Source: Chrysopilus asiliformis
Taxonomy: Eukaryota > Arthropoda > Insecta > Diptera > Rhagionidae
Length of the DNA: 64,000 nucleotides
Assembly: GCA_964034945.1 (NCBI GenBank)
Contig: OZ035963.1
Span: forward strand, 48,687,032 to 48,751,031
Direction of reading: 5' to 3'
The stretch's first letter is position 1; every line of letters starts with the position of its first letter. The position numbers and the translations under genes were made by a program. The notes under the pieces are model-generated. The model ran no database searches, was not told the DNA's origin, and saw only the letters and a program-made list of their open reading frames with translations. Below are positions 15,662 through 26,009 of this stretch, in pieces.

Positions 15662-18037
15662 ATGAAAGTCTTCGGTGTTTTCCTGTGCATTGTTCTCGCC
15701 GCCATTCAATCAAAGGTGATCAGTTGTTAATGATTTTTTTTTTAAATTAAATAATTGTGTGCGGTTTTTATTGAGAATTTTTATTGTATTCAAAATTTTT
15801 TTTATCTAAATTAAATTATTGTTATGTGCTCGTTCGCACGGTTTAAATAGTTTGCTCAAAATAGTCAACAAATCGGTCATCCATTAAGGCAAAATATGTA
15901 CAACAACTAAAAACTGCTCATTTGGAAAAGTTGCAAATAATTGTGTCTGCGATGGATTAAAAAAAAGTTTTGTTTCTTTTGGAAAGTACTCATATATTTG
16001 GATAGAATATTCTACATATTAACAATAATTATGAAGTGGAAATACCCACTTTATTATTCAGATGAGATTTTAATTGAAGTTTAGAACGATTTTTTTTTAA
16101 ATTTAAATGTGGCTCAATTCCAATGGATTTCTGTACAAAAAACTATGACAAAAAAGAGATTATTCAGTTTTTCGTACTAATTTTTAATCTGTTTTACGGC
16201 GTATCTCTCCAGTTTTCTGTTTTTCTGATGAAAATTTAAAAATGTTTAAATTAAACTAAAAAAATCGTTTCCGTATAAATGAAATACTAATGTATCGTTT
16301 CGGGCAAAAACCAACATTTTAAAAATCTAAAAACCAGTAATTATTTTGTTTATCAAATTTAAAGTTGAAGAATTTTTTTAATGCTTTTTTTTAGAAAATG
16401 ATTCGTTGTACCTACCAAACGAAAATTTTGAGAATATAATTTTACGTAACTTTTCCATGCATTAGGTTTCTATTTTTAAGACTAAGGTCCCGTTCACACT
16501 TGCAATTTTTTCTTGAATGTCGACGCGAATTTTATTCAGAATTTGTTCCGCGAATTTTATTCATCTATGGCTCATAAAAGTTGTCAAAATTTGAATTTCT
16601 TCAGACGGTTTCAAATAATAAGATTCGTGTCCGATCGTCTTTCCGGAATAAATTTCTAAATTTTGTATCGTACTGTAAACCATTGTGCAACATGAATTTA
16701 GTGTCGAAGAATAAAATTCGCCGAACGTGTCAATAAGATTGCGTTGTTTAACCAGAAAATTAAAATTCTATTTCAAAATGTCATTTTGAGTATTTTTCGC
16801 TGGGTTTTTACCAATTGCAACTTTTCTTATGTTTTAAAACAGGGTTTCTGTGATTAATTTTTAGACAGAAATTATTATTTTATGAAAAAATTTGATCAAA
16901 ATTTTATAAAATTGTTTAACCTGACTGACTAACTCATCAACGCCCAGCCCAAACCCCTGAAGCTAGAAACTTGAAACTTTCACAGTATGTCCCAACCATC
17001 ACGTAGGCGCTCACTAAGGCGGGGTTTTTCGAAATTTTACCGCTAAGGGGGTAAAGGGGGTTTGGCTGTTTTTAAACCGTGATTTTCGCCATGAATTCTG
17101 CTCAATAGGAGGCTGAAGAGTTTCACTGTGGGGTTTTCGGAGTCGCTGATCACGAATCCGGTGTTAGATTTTCAAAACTCGAAACGGAAGGTCCTGTAAG
17201 GATGACGCAAACATCATTTTTCCGAGGAAAAATTGCATTAAGAGGTTTTCGGGGTCGCTGATCACGAATTGGCATTTAGGGGGTTTTTGGGGTTGCCGAA
17301 TACGGTGTTAGACAAATTCGAAATGGAAAGTCCTGCAAGGATAAGATTTTTCTCAAAAGTTTTTAAGTTCTTTTCGGTTCTTTTGGTATTCAAAAACTTA
17401 TACAAAAAACTTTAACCCGGCAACGACGGGTATGCAAACTAGTTATTCATAAAAACTTTCAATTTTTAGGCGCAAACTTCACCATTGCAAGTAATTAGGG
17501 AGTGCGAAGGTAGCAACCATGTGACTTTGGGTAAAAAAAATTCATAATAAATATATCCAGATGATTGATACATTTTTTTTACTATTTATAATTCTAGCTA
17601 ATCTCATCCAAACCTATGCTGCTAAACAGCCCGTGTCTGAAAACATGAAATGCTTCGAAGCGTGCGTAGCCAAAAAGGCTGGAATTGTAAGATATTTCTT
17701 AAATTTTAAAAATGGTAATTTAATTTTTTGTTCCCGAAATATTTAGTACTCTCCAACTGATGGCAAAATTCACATCGATGGAATTACCGATCAGGCTAAG
17801 AAAATTCTGATCTTGCTTGGATCAGACAATATCGATGGCGCTATTAAGACTGTTCAAAATTCTTCTGGAACATGCGATGCCAGCGTCAACAAACAAGGAT
17901 CGGAGTATAACTAGAAAAAAAACACTATTTTACAAATATTTATATATTGGTATTCTTTCAGATGCGAGGTTGTCTACCAATTCATCCAGTGTTTGGTCGC
18001 CGAGTTGAGAAAGGCTAAATTATTGCCAAATATGTAA
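15662..18037 (+). CDS. Classical odorant-binding protein, Obp-a
   Basis: Small secreted carrier of hydrophobic odorants in sensillum lymph or other secretions. Five exons: 15662-15715, 17470-17530, 17598-17686, 17747-17904 and 17962-18037. Intron phases are 0,1,0,2 and the product is 145 aa. Exon 1 is a signal peptide (MKVFGVFLCIVLAAIQS). Six cysteines at residues 30, 57, 61, 111, 122 and 131 give the classical pattern, with C2-X3-C3 (CFEAC) and C5-X8-C6 (CEVVYQFIQC). The exon 3 acceptor at 17598 was chosen because the earlier AG at 17560 leads straight into a stop. Intron 1 (1.75 kb) holds a Helitron-like repeat. Poly(A) signal at 18089-18094. Its gene architecture matches Obp-b and Obp-c, but its sequence is much more diverged. 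Confidence 0.9.
16496..16745. mobile_element. Dispersed MITE family C, partial
   Basis: Begins after a TAA with GGTCCCGTTCACACTTGCAA and shares internal pieces such as AATTTTATTCAGAATT with the elements at 26984-27429 and, reversed, about 9030-9171. The right boundary is unclear. Lies in intron 1 of Obp-a. Confidence 0.5.
16915..17442 (+). mobile_element. Helitron-like non-autonomous repeat
   Basis: The 3' end reads ACCCG-loop-CGGGT, a 5-bp hairpin, then eleven bases ending in CTAG before a T. This is the expected 3' terminus of a Helitron. The body is shared with 25010-25492, 46968-47410, 53287-53755, 57358-57735 and 58652-59039. The 5' part is degraded, so the start is approximate. Confidence 0.55.
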
Positions 18038-18250
18038 AATGGAAATATTTTTGTTCATTTTTTGTAATGTTTTTACTCTCTGTTGAGAAATAAATAATAA
18101 TTAAAGCTGATTCTGATTTGAGTCTTTTTAATGCAATTTTTTTCTTTCAAAAATAGAAAAGTGGCGTGGCCTAAAAGTATTATTGGTGTATGGCGCATAT
18201 CTTTCACAAAATCAGATACACCCCGCGCGAAATTTAATTAAATTACATTA

Positions 18251-18478
18251 GTGGATCACATTACGTATCTAAAGAAATATTTTGTCCATAGGCTCATGTT
18301 TTACCATGCATATGGGATAGAAAAATTATTCTTAAGCGGCAATATGTCAACCACTAACGTCGAAGTTACCATAAATGTTGCCTTGGACACTTTGAGGAGC
18401 AAATGCATGCCATGCACCAAAAATGCTAGTAGAGTATTAAATAATACAATCTTTCCACTTACGAGAATCCTCTATTGA
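18251..18478 (+). CDS. Unassigned ORF with CxxC, possible gene remnant
   Basis: A 75-codon ORF lies between Obp-a and Obp-b. It contains KCMPCTKNASRVLN, which loosely recalls the C-terminal CxxC of chemosensory proteins, but the other two cysteines and their spacing are absent. A poly(A) signal AATAAA follows at 18513-18518. No upstream signal-peptide exon was found. It could be a decayed chemosensory-protein gene or chance. Confidence 0.2.
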   Translation: MDHITYLKKYFVHRLMFYHAYGIEKLFLSGNMSTTNVEVTINVALDTLRSKCMPCTKNASRVLNNTIFPLTRILY

Positions 18479-18512
18479 ATTTAGAATGAAAACAATATAC
18501 ATATTTTTTTTC

Positions 18513-18528
18513 AATAAAGCCTTTTATT
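18513..18528. terminator. Head-to-head poly(A) signals
   Basis: AATAAA on the plus strand at 18513-18518 lies five bases from AATAAA on the minus strand at 18523-18528. The minus signal is 90 nt past the Obp-b stop codon and probably serves that gene. The plus signal would serve whatever is transcribed through 18251-18478. Confidence 0.5.
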
Positions 18529-18617
18529 TAAATTCGAAATAATGTTTTTCAATTTTAAATTGTGTCACAATTTTTATCATTTATATCGCAGCCACTTGAG
18601 AAGTATTGTTAGCCAAA

Positions 18618-21214
18618 TTATTGTTTTAATTTCTTTCCTTCCCTTACCCAGCATTGAGAAATAGCATATGCATAAGAACAACTGAAAATAATTAAAATAG
18701 TTTATAAAAATTTAAATAAATCTAAAAAATTAACAAAAATTCTGTAGAATCAAAAAAATTTAATTAAATCAACAAATCCTGTAAAATCGCTATCAAAATT
18801 TATTCTTACTTTTCAGTATTAGTGATTGAATCACATTTCTGAAGAACTCCTTTTATTTGCTCAAAAAATGGAGTTTCTCCGATTGATTCTTTGAAAGATT
18901 CTAAAGCCGCGGCAGAATCAAACTTTCCATTTAGGATCTAATAAAAATAAAATGAAAGTGAAAAATGAAATTGAACACAATAAAATATAATTATATTTTT
19001 TTAAAATTTATGTCTATAATCTATAACACTGGTGAACTTTTTTATCATTTTCTGTTGCTTGAAATTTTTTAAATGATCTAAAAGTGCCGGTCCACATGAG
19101 AGTAAATGCCGGCGAGAACCTCTTGCAAATAGATACGACTTTGAGAGTCGCTCGCAGAAACTCGCAAAAACTCGCGAGCTGTCAAAAGTGATTCTACTCT
19201 CTAGTCGACAGGCCTCCACTGAACTCTCGGAGAGTAGCTCGCCACATACGAACAGCGTTTGAATTTCTCTAATAGCTCTCGAGAACGCTAGAAGCTAGAA
19301 GCTCGATTTCGCTAATAGCGATAGAAAAATCGCCAAAATAAACTCTCAAATGGACAACCTCCTGCGAGTAACTATCCAGAGTTTTTGAGAGTTACTCGCG
19401 TGTTTACTCGCATGTGGTGCCGCTCCACAAGAATATTTTGTTTTTTTTGTCTCTGATTTCAACTGATTTCAAATCTGGAGTCGATTTCTTTCTTTACAAG
19501 CTCTAATTTTTATGAAATTTGATATTACATACTGTTTATGGCAAGAACTATTGCAGTTTATTATCCCGATTCAACAGGGTGTCTGTAGCAACCCTTTTCA
19601 AGATTTACTGTAGTGGGTCCTGGCGGGGACCATTTCTGTAAGATGTAGGAAGTAGCTTCAGGAAGACGGCTACAGAACATTTCAGTTGCATATTCTACAG
19701 CTTGCAGAGAAAACTAAACTGAAATTTGAAATCAGCATACTCGGTTTAGAAAAGATCAAATGCTTGTATAATTGAAAAAAAAAAAAATTGGTGGATTAGT
19801 TGACTTTCATTCTTTTTGACTTTCAGTTACAATCCCGGAGCGTTTAGATTTCAATTTTTTAATTTTTTTAAACATAAAATTAATATCAAATAAGGGCCTT
19901 AAAATCGACTTAAGTTGTTTTGTATTTTCGCCATAGAAATAGTTTTGATCGTATTTTGGCTTGAAAAATTAATTTGTGGGCTTAATTCAGGTAAATAGTT
20001 TCTTTTTTAAAGTTTGTAGTGGCGTAATTAGGACTGTACAAGGTCCTGGGACGCTTTCGGTTTTGAAGGTCCCCAAACCACCCTGAGTGCTCTATACTAT
20101 GAAAAGGTCCTTAAACTTTTTTCTCTTTTAGAAAGACATCTAAAACTCTCGATCTTCGGAAGAAAATTTACAAGAATTTTAATTCTTAGGCGGCCAAATA
20201 TTTGTTGGAGAAAAAGGGCAGTGGAGTGGAATTTTTAGTTAATTTACTGATAACCATGTGTGATTCAAACGTAGTTTGACTTTCTTAAAATTTGAAGAAA
20301 AAAAAGTCTCAATCATAAGCATTTTCCAAAATAAAATATTTAAAAAAAACTGTATTTTTACCAATCCTGATTTATCTAGAACACAATACTGGATGCATTT
20401 TGCCTTCTCAGATACGTTTTCCTTATCATTTCTAATGTCATCGATATCAGCTGAAAAATATTTGGAAAATTGGAGTCTAGTTGATGAATGAATTTCGTTT
20501 TTTTTCACAAACCATCGGTTCCTCCTTCTTTATCTTTGCATATTTTTAAATTGGCGGCAAGTTTTGCTCCGAATTCTCCTCCAAAATGAGCCTTTTTTAA
20601 AATAAAAGAGTGTAAGTTCAAAAAATCATGATTTTTTTTTACAATTTTGGTGTATGTAAGAGTTATGTAAAATCATCTTCCAAAATATTGGGTTAAGTTC
20701 TCACTATCAAGTTGTATAAAATTGAATTCGTCGCTATCGCAGTTCAAATTTGAAGAGATTGCTCAAAGTTTTGAGGCCAAATTTATCAAAATTTTTTTGA
20801 AGAGAATTTGAGGCCAAATTTATCGAAATTCGAAATAAATTTTTTAAATTGGAAGTTTAGTTGAATGTGACAAAATTTAATGTGTATATCCTAAAATATC
20901 TCTGTTGAAATTAACAGCCAAATAGAGAATCACAAAACCAGATAGACAATAACTTTTTTTTATACAATTATCTAAAATTTGATAAACTTAAGGTCCTGAT
21001 TTGGTTAGACTTGTGGCTTGATATTATCAATATTACGAATACACAACATTTTAGTGAAGCAAATTTAATTTAGAAGGAGTTTGATGTCAATAGCGATAGA
21101 ATACGTCAAGGTCGCATATTCCGATTTGATCGAAAGTCGTGGCTTTTCAAGTTAAAAATTTACCTGGCAGGCGACAATCAAAACACATAGAATCGCAAAA
21201 ACAAAAACTTTCAT
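18618..21214 (-). CDS. Classical odorant-binding protein, Obp-b
   Basis: Five minus-strand exons: 21214-21164, 20591-20513, 20450-20362, 18937-18810 and 18681-18618, phases 0,1,0,2, encoding 136 aa. Signal peptide MKVFVFAILCVLIVACQ forms exon 1. Cysteines are at 35, 62, 66, 108, 117 and 126 with C2-X3-C3 (CIQYC) and C5-X8-C6 (CSYAYAISQC). It is a close paralogue of Obp-c: exons 2 and 3 have identical lengths (79 and 89 nt), and motifs CKD-EGGTDAD, SEKAKC and NCSYAY recur. Intron 3 (1.4 kb) hosts a MITE at 19082-19430. Ligand unknown. Confidence 0.92.
19082..19430. mobile_element. MITE family D copy 1
   Basis: Starts AAGTGCCGGTCCACATGAGA after TAA and ends in a diverged reverse complement (TCGCATGTGGTGCCGCTCC). 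Copy 2 lies at 28138-28521. Sits in intron 3 of Obp-b, whereas copy 2 sits in intron 1 of Obp-c, so the two are independent insertions rather than part of the gene duplication. Confidence 0.75.
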
Positions 21215-21275
21215 TTTGTTTCGTTTAAAACTTTTACACAATAAAACTTATGCACTCTTATAACTTCTGATGACA

Positions 21276-21311
21276 CACTGTAAAATGATTAATTCGGTGT
21301 ACCAATTTATA
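21276..21311 (-). promoter_or_regulatory. TATA-Inr core promoter of Obp-b
   Basis: On the minus strand TATAAA occupies 21311-21306, and the initiator CAGTG has its A at 21279, 32 nt downstream, giving a 65-nt 5' UTR. The stretch CGAATTAATCA and TTACAGTG between them is almost identical in Obp-c at the same spacing, and similarity continues about 170 bp upstream. Confidence 0.65.
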
Positions 21312-21745
21312 GTAATTCCAAAGCAATTATTATTAAAATAAAAACCGTATTTCCTAAGCCGTAATTTGATGCTAATAAAAAAAGTTAACACTTTTTGTTG
21401 CAATTAGCAAAATTTTAGATACTTTTTGTTTTAAAAGCGATCTTGTTAAAAAGTACTTAAATGGCTACAATTATTATGAAGTTTTTTTTAAAACACATCT
21501 GAACACGAACACGGTTTTATTGTTAATTAAGATATTTTAAATTGACTTCTGTAATAAAAATGACTGTGGTTTTTGTTATAAAGTATTAAAAAATATTTTA
21601 CTGAAAATCTTTTGCTGTTTATCCACGAGGCGAGGAATAATAGGACAGACAAATAAATAGGAATATACGAGACAGTGAAATTTTTTGGTAATGTCTCCCA
21701 AACAAAAGGGGAGTTCATGCCAAAAAGAAGTTAAAAAAAAATACT

Positions 21746-22044
21746 AATCAAACACCAAATGACTGAAAAAGATAAAAAATAAAAAATTAAAAAAAAATTT
21801 ATTTTAAAAAATGCACTAAAAAGGCAAAAATAATTTTTTGGTACTGTGTATCTGTGTATCAGAAAAAAGCGAGATAAATATTTATTTTATTTTATTTTTC
21901 ATGCTTTTATCTCGCTTTTATTTCTGATACACAGTACCAAAAAAATATTTTTTCCTATTTAGTGCACTTTTTTTTTTAAAGAAAAGCCTTTTTAAATTAA
22001 AAAAATTGTAATTTGAATTTTTTTTAGTTATTTGGTGTTTAATT
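21746..22044. repeat. AT-rich foldback element
   Basis: An imperfect palindrome centred near 21890. The outer ends are ATCAAACACCAAAT and ATTTGGTGTTTAAT, and the inner arms contain GGTACTGTGTATC and its complement. Length-changing A/T runs separate matched blocks. No other copy seen. Confidence 0.65.
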
Positions 22045-22515
22045 ATTATCACTTAAAATCCAGAATGACGTCTGTCTTTCACCACGCTATATATAGTTTT
22101 TAGTCTTCCAATATAACCTTGCCTTTGAGATATCCTTACAGACTTCTTAATGCCAGATTCGGATTCAGCGACCCCAAAAAAACCGGAAAATTTGAGAAAA
22201 TGGATAATCACGTCATCCTTACAAGAACGGAGTAGTGAAAATATTGTATTGTCATCGGACTTACGTATGTATGTGTACAAAATTCCAAGTCAATCGGGTG
22301 AGTGACAAAAAAAAAATTTGACTGGGTCAAAATTGGATTGAAAGATTTAACCCCGACAGACAGACAGATATGAAGGCAAGCTAAATAAAAACTTTTAAAA
22401 ATAGGAAATTTTCCCAAAATTGTGGGAATAGTTCCCTATTTTTAGGAAATCATTGTAGAAGAGTCCACTGTCTCATATATTCCTATTTGGATTTCTCTCC
22501 GTGCACATTTTTATA

Positions 22516-22991
22516 CCCGTATGGTGAAACCATACCATAAAAACCATAAAATTAGATTTGCCTTACCGTTTGTAACGCCAAGATCCCGACATCACACACA
22601 AAAATGAATTACACCAGTGTGTTAGGAATGATAAAAATAATTAATTTTTGCATGTCCGTCCGTCTGTGGGGCGGATTGCGGGCGCACGGATTGAGCTAGA
22701 GACTTGAAATTTTGCGCAGATTGGTTTTTCATAAAATGCAAGGCTAAGTTCGTTAATGGGCAAAAACGGACCATTAGCGAACGAAAACGTTTTTTACGAA
22801 TATCTCGAAAACGGTACATCTTATCAAAAAAGTTCTAGGACAAAAGTTATTTAGGATATGATTCTACATAAAACTCCCATAGATGAAAATCCGATTGGAA
22901 TAAATTTTGTAAAATCTTATTGGAAAGTTTGACTTCAAAGTGGAATTTTGGTGCAACTGTTCGAATTTTGATACGAATATCACCATACGGG
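22516..22991. repeat. Dispersed repeat family E copy 1
   Basis: Ends CCCGTATGGTGAA and ATCACCATACGGG form short inverted termini. The body has the mark CGGGCGCACGGATTGAGCTA and a GTCCGTCCGTCTG tract. Related copies are at 44310-44703 and 52833-53286, and a weaker one around 60080-60480. ORFs inside recur with the repeat and are not genes. Confidence 0.65.
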
Positions 22992-23053
22992 TTTTCAATA
23001 AGTACCAGATTGTTATGTTTTTTATTTTATTTTTTTTACTTGTTTGATACAAT

Positions 23054-23362
23054 GGCCGCGTTCAGACGCAGTGGAAACTGGTTGACTTCACCAACTTTCC
23101 ACTCGATTTTACTGGCCAGACGCTATCGGGTGTATGCGGGGAATTCACCTGCTGGCTAGGCCGGGTGAACTTGGTTGAAAACACATACACACATAGAGTT
23201 CAATGGTGGGGGTTCACAAAATTTTTCTTGCTACATGCACACATTGACATAGCATGTGTAAATACACTGCAGCGCAAAAGTTGAAAAACACTACGTGAGA
23301 ACGCAAGCAGGTTTTTTCACCTAGAGTAACTCGGTTGATTTCACTTACGTGAGAACGCGGCC
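23054..23362. mobile_element. MITE family B copy 2
   Basis: Inverted orientation relative to 13886-14204, with ends GGCCGCGTTCAGACG and ACGTGAGAACGCGGCC, flanked by AAT on both sides. The internal sequence is nearly identical to copy 1, which implies recent spread. Confidence 0.8.
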
Positions 23363-23408
23363 AATGAATGTTGAAATATCGCCACTTTTGTAACCTGCTG
23401 TACTGTTA

Positions 23409-23792
23409 TGCTACATTTACACGAATGACAAATTTGTCATTTTTTTCTTGTCATTATGTTAATTCCCGTGTAAATGGCATAATTTTTGTAATTTTTTCTT
23501 TCAGAAAATGTCAATCTCTCATAAAAGAATGAACTTATCCATTCTTTTATGCCAGATTGTCATTCGTGCAAACGCAATATTAGTTATGACAACTTTAGTA
23601 TTCAACTTTTGTCATAACTAATATTGCGTTTGTACGAATGACAATCTGGCATAAAAGAATGGACAAGTTCATTCTTTTATGAGAGATTGACATTTTCTGA
23701 CAGAAAAAAATACAAAAATTATGCCATTTACACGGGAATTAACATAATGACAAGAAAAAAATGACAAATTTGTCATTCGTGTAAATGTAGCA
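23409..23792. mobile_element. Palindromically doubled MITE, family F
   Basis: Arms of about 185 bp meet at a short centre near 23600 and are near-perfect reverse complements, flanked by TTA on both sides (23406-23408 and 23793-23795). Each arm corresponds to most of the 163-bp single element at 57131-57293 (shared AATGACAAATTTGTCAT and CATAAAAGAATGGACAAG), so a monomer appears to have been duplicated tail to tail and then mobilised as a unit. Confidence 0.8.
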
Positions 23793-24563
23793 TTAGAGTC
23801 TATTTGACTCAATAAACAATTTTTCATCTGCCATAAAATTTATGGCAGATTAAAAGTTGAATTCGGTTTGCGAATTTGTTAATTTTGGTTAGATCTACAT
23901 TTTTTTGGAAGTTTTCTTAAAGAATAAAATAAAATTATATGTTACATTTCGGGCCATATAACCAGTTTCGGGTCATATCTTTGTGGTAATATAATGCGGG
24001 AAAAATTTGTTTAAGGTAGGACTTATTGAATATCAAAAACCCGGTTTAAATCACTTCAGCGCTTCCGGATGAGAAACGACCAATTCTTTTTACATATAGA
24101 TGGTTTGTATAATAATTATCCCTGTCAACACCGGGAGGGACGCCGGAAATACACTATAATCTTCGCTCAAGCTACATTTAGAAAAAAATCACATCAAAAT
24201 CGATTGAGTGGTTCTCAAGATAAGAAGTTTTATTGGGTGCTTGCAACAAGTGTAGGATAGAGTAACTGATAGATGCCGCGATGGGATAGATGTCCCGAAG
24301 TGTGAATCTGCTAAACTAAACTGTTTAAAGCGGATACAAAGGACTAAATAGAAAACCCACAAATGGTTTACTAAATTACAAATAAGAACAATATCCGTAA
24401 ACTTTATTATAGCTTTTTAAATAATTAAACTGTAACAACAAATGGCTGAATATGTTTTGTGCTGTCAGAAAATTTCTATGTGACAACTAATTTTAAGAGT
24501 GATTTTTTTCGGTTTATTTACGTTAAATAAATAGTAACTATGTTGATTTAATAGTCTGTTTAA

Positions 24564-24763
24564 CCCTAGACCCGTGTACTATAAAACTTCAATATATTGT
24601 GTACTTGGGCACTCAGATGTAATTCTAATAGAAAATGTATGGCTTGTTTGTTTAAAAATCATGAAAATGTGGTTTATTCGTGAAACAAGTAAGAAATACA
24701 ATGGGAAAATATAACCCCAAAAAATCGTTCTGGGCACTCAGTGCCCAGTACACGGTTCTAGGG
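24564..24763. mobile_element. piggyBac-type MITE copy 1
   Basis: Flanked by TTAA (24560-24563 and 24764-24767). The element begins CCCTAGACCCGTGTACT and ends AGTACACGGTTCTAGGG. TTAA target duplication plus CCCTAGA termini are the hallmarks of the piggyBac superfamily. 200 bp, no coding capacity. Confidence 0.8.
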
Positions 24764-25009
24764 TTAAATATTTGGGAAGTGAGATTTTAAAAAATCGAGA
24801 AGGAATCTATCCGTGCCAAGGACATAATTTTCCAATTTTCACCTCGCAATTCCTTTCACATTGAAACCCAACATCAGGACTTTTCATAGAAATTTTAAAA
24901 TATATAAACACCGTTAAAATATGAATCTTACAAAAGCAAATAAAACGTTATTATTCATTTTGTGACCAGTTTAGAGTCAGAAAAGCCATATTATAGTTTT
25001 ACAAACCAA

Positions 25010-25492
25010 AGATTCTATTTTCCGCAGTATGTTCTCAAACTTTCACAGTATGTCTCAACCATCGCGTAGGCGCTCACTAAGGCGGGGTTTTCCGAAATTT
25101 TACCCCTAAGGGGTTGAACGGGGGGTAGAGGGGGTTTGGGTGTTTTTAAACTGTGATTTTCGCCATGAATCCTGCTCAATAGGAGGCTGAAAAGTTTCAC
25201 TCAAGGATTTTCAGGGTCACTGATCACGAATCTGGTGTTAGATTTTCAAAATTCGAAATAAAAGGTTCTGTAAGGATTATTCAAATATCCTTTTCCTTAT
25301 TTTTCCCCGGGAAAAATTACATTAGGGGTTTTTGGGGTCATTGATCACGACTCAGATGTTAGTCTAATTCTCAACGGAGAGTTCTGCAAGGATAAGTTTT
25401 TTCTCAAAAGATTTTAAGTTCTTTCCGGCTTTCTTTGTATTCTAAAACTTATACAAAAAACTTAACCTGACAACGACGGGTATGCAAGCTAG
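25010..25492 (+). mobile_element. Helitron-like non-autonomous repeat
   Basis: Same family as 16915-17442. The 3' end has CGACGGGTATGCAAGCTAG followed by T. The 5' part is degraded; the left limit is approximate. Confidence 0.5.
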
Positions 25493-26009
25493 TTTATAAC
25501 TAAAAAGAGAACGATTAGCTTCAAAACTCTGTTAAAAAATCAAATCGGTTTTTAATGTTTCGTAGGGATTTTTTTAAATATATGTTTTGGTTAAAAAAGC
25601 TTCTTTAAAATTCGCTGAAGTTTCGTTTGTATTGGGTCAAAAATGTGGAAATTCGGCTCTTTGCCCACGTCTGTTTTAGCCACTAGAATTTTTTAAATAT
25701 TTTTCCTGAATCCAAATTTTTAGCCAAACATAAAAACTTATGCTGTAAAGGGTTAAAAAGGATAAAAAAAGTTTTTGCATGACAAAGTTGTACATAATCG
25801 ACAACAATTTCTAGTAAAATTGTACAAAAATGCAGATATTATCCAATATAATAGCTTATATATGACAATAAATTTTCAATGAATATAAAATAAAAACAAT
25901 ATATACATATTTTTCAAATCCAAATTTTTATTTTTTAACACAAAGAAAAGCCTTAAAAAATTGGTCGTCAATGCAGCAATCTGATAAATATTTTTATCGA
26001 ATTATGATT

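Larger units (their letters stand above)
21215..26009. other. Intergenic region between Obp-b and Obp-c
   Basis: About 4.8 kb between the start of Obp-b and the stop of Obp-c. It holds the Obp-b promoter, then a series of repeats listed separately: foldback 21746-22044, dispersed repeat 22516-22991, MITE 23054-23362, palindromic element 23409-23792, piggyBac-type MITE 24564-24763 and a Helitron-like repeat 25010-25492. The Obp-c poly(A) signal is at 25927-25932 (minus). No gene seen. Confidence 0.7.

Noticed and set aside
22622..22819. ORF conserved between 22622-22819, 44309-44506 and 53169 region
   Set aside because: Shared only because of dispersed repeat family E; frames break in each copy and no start context is retained.
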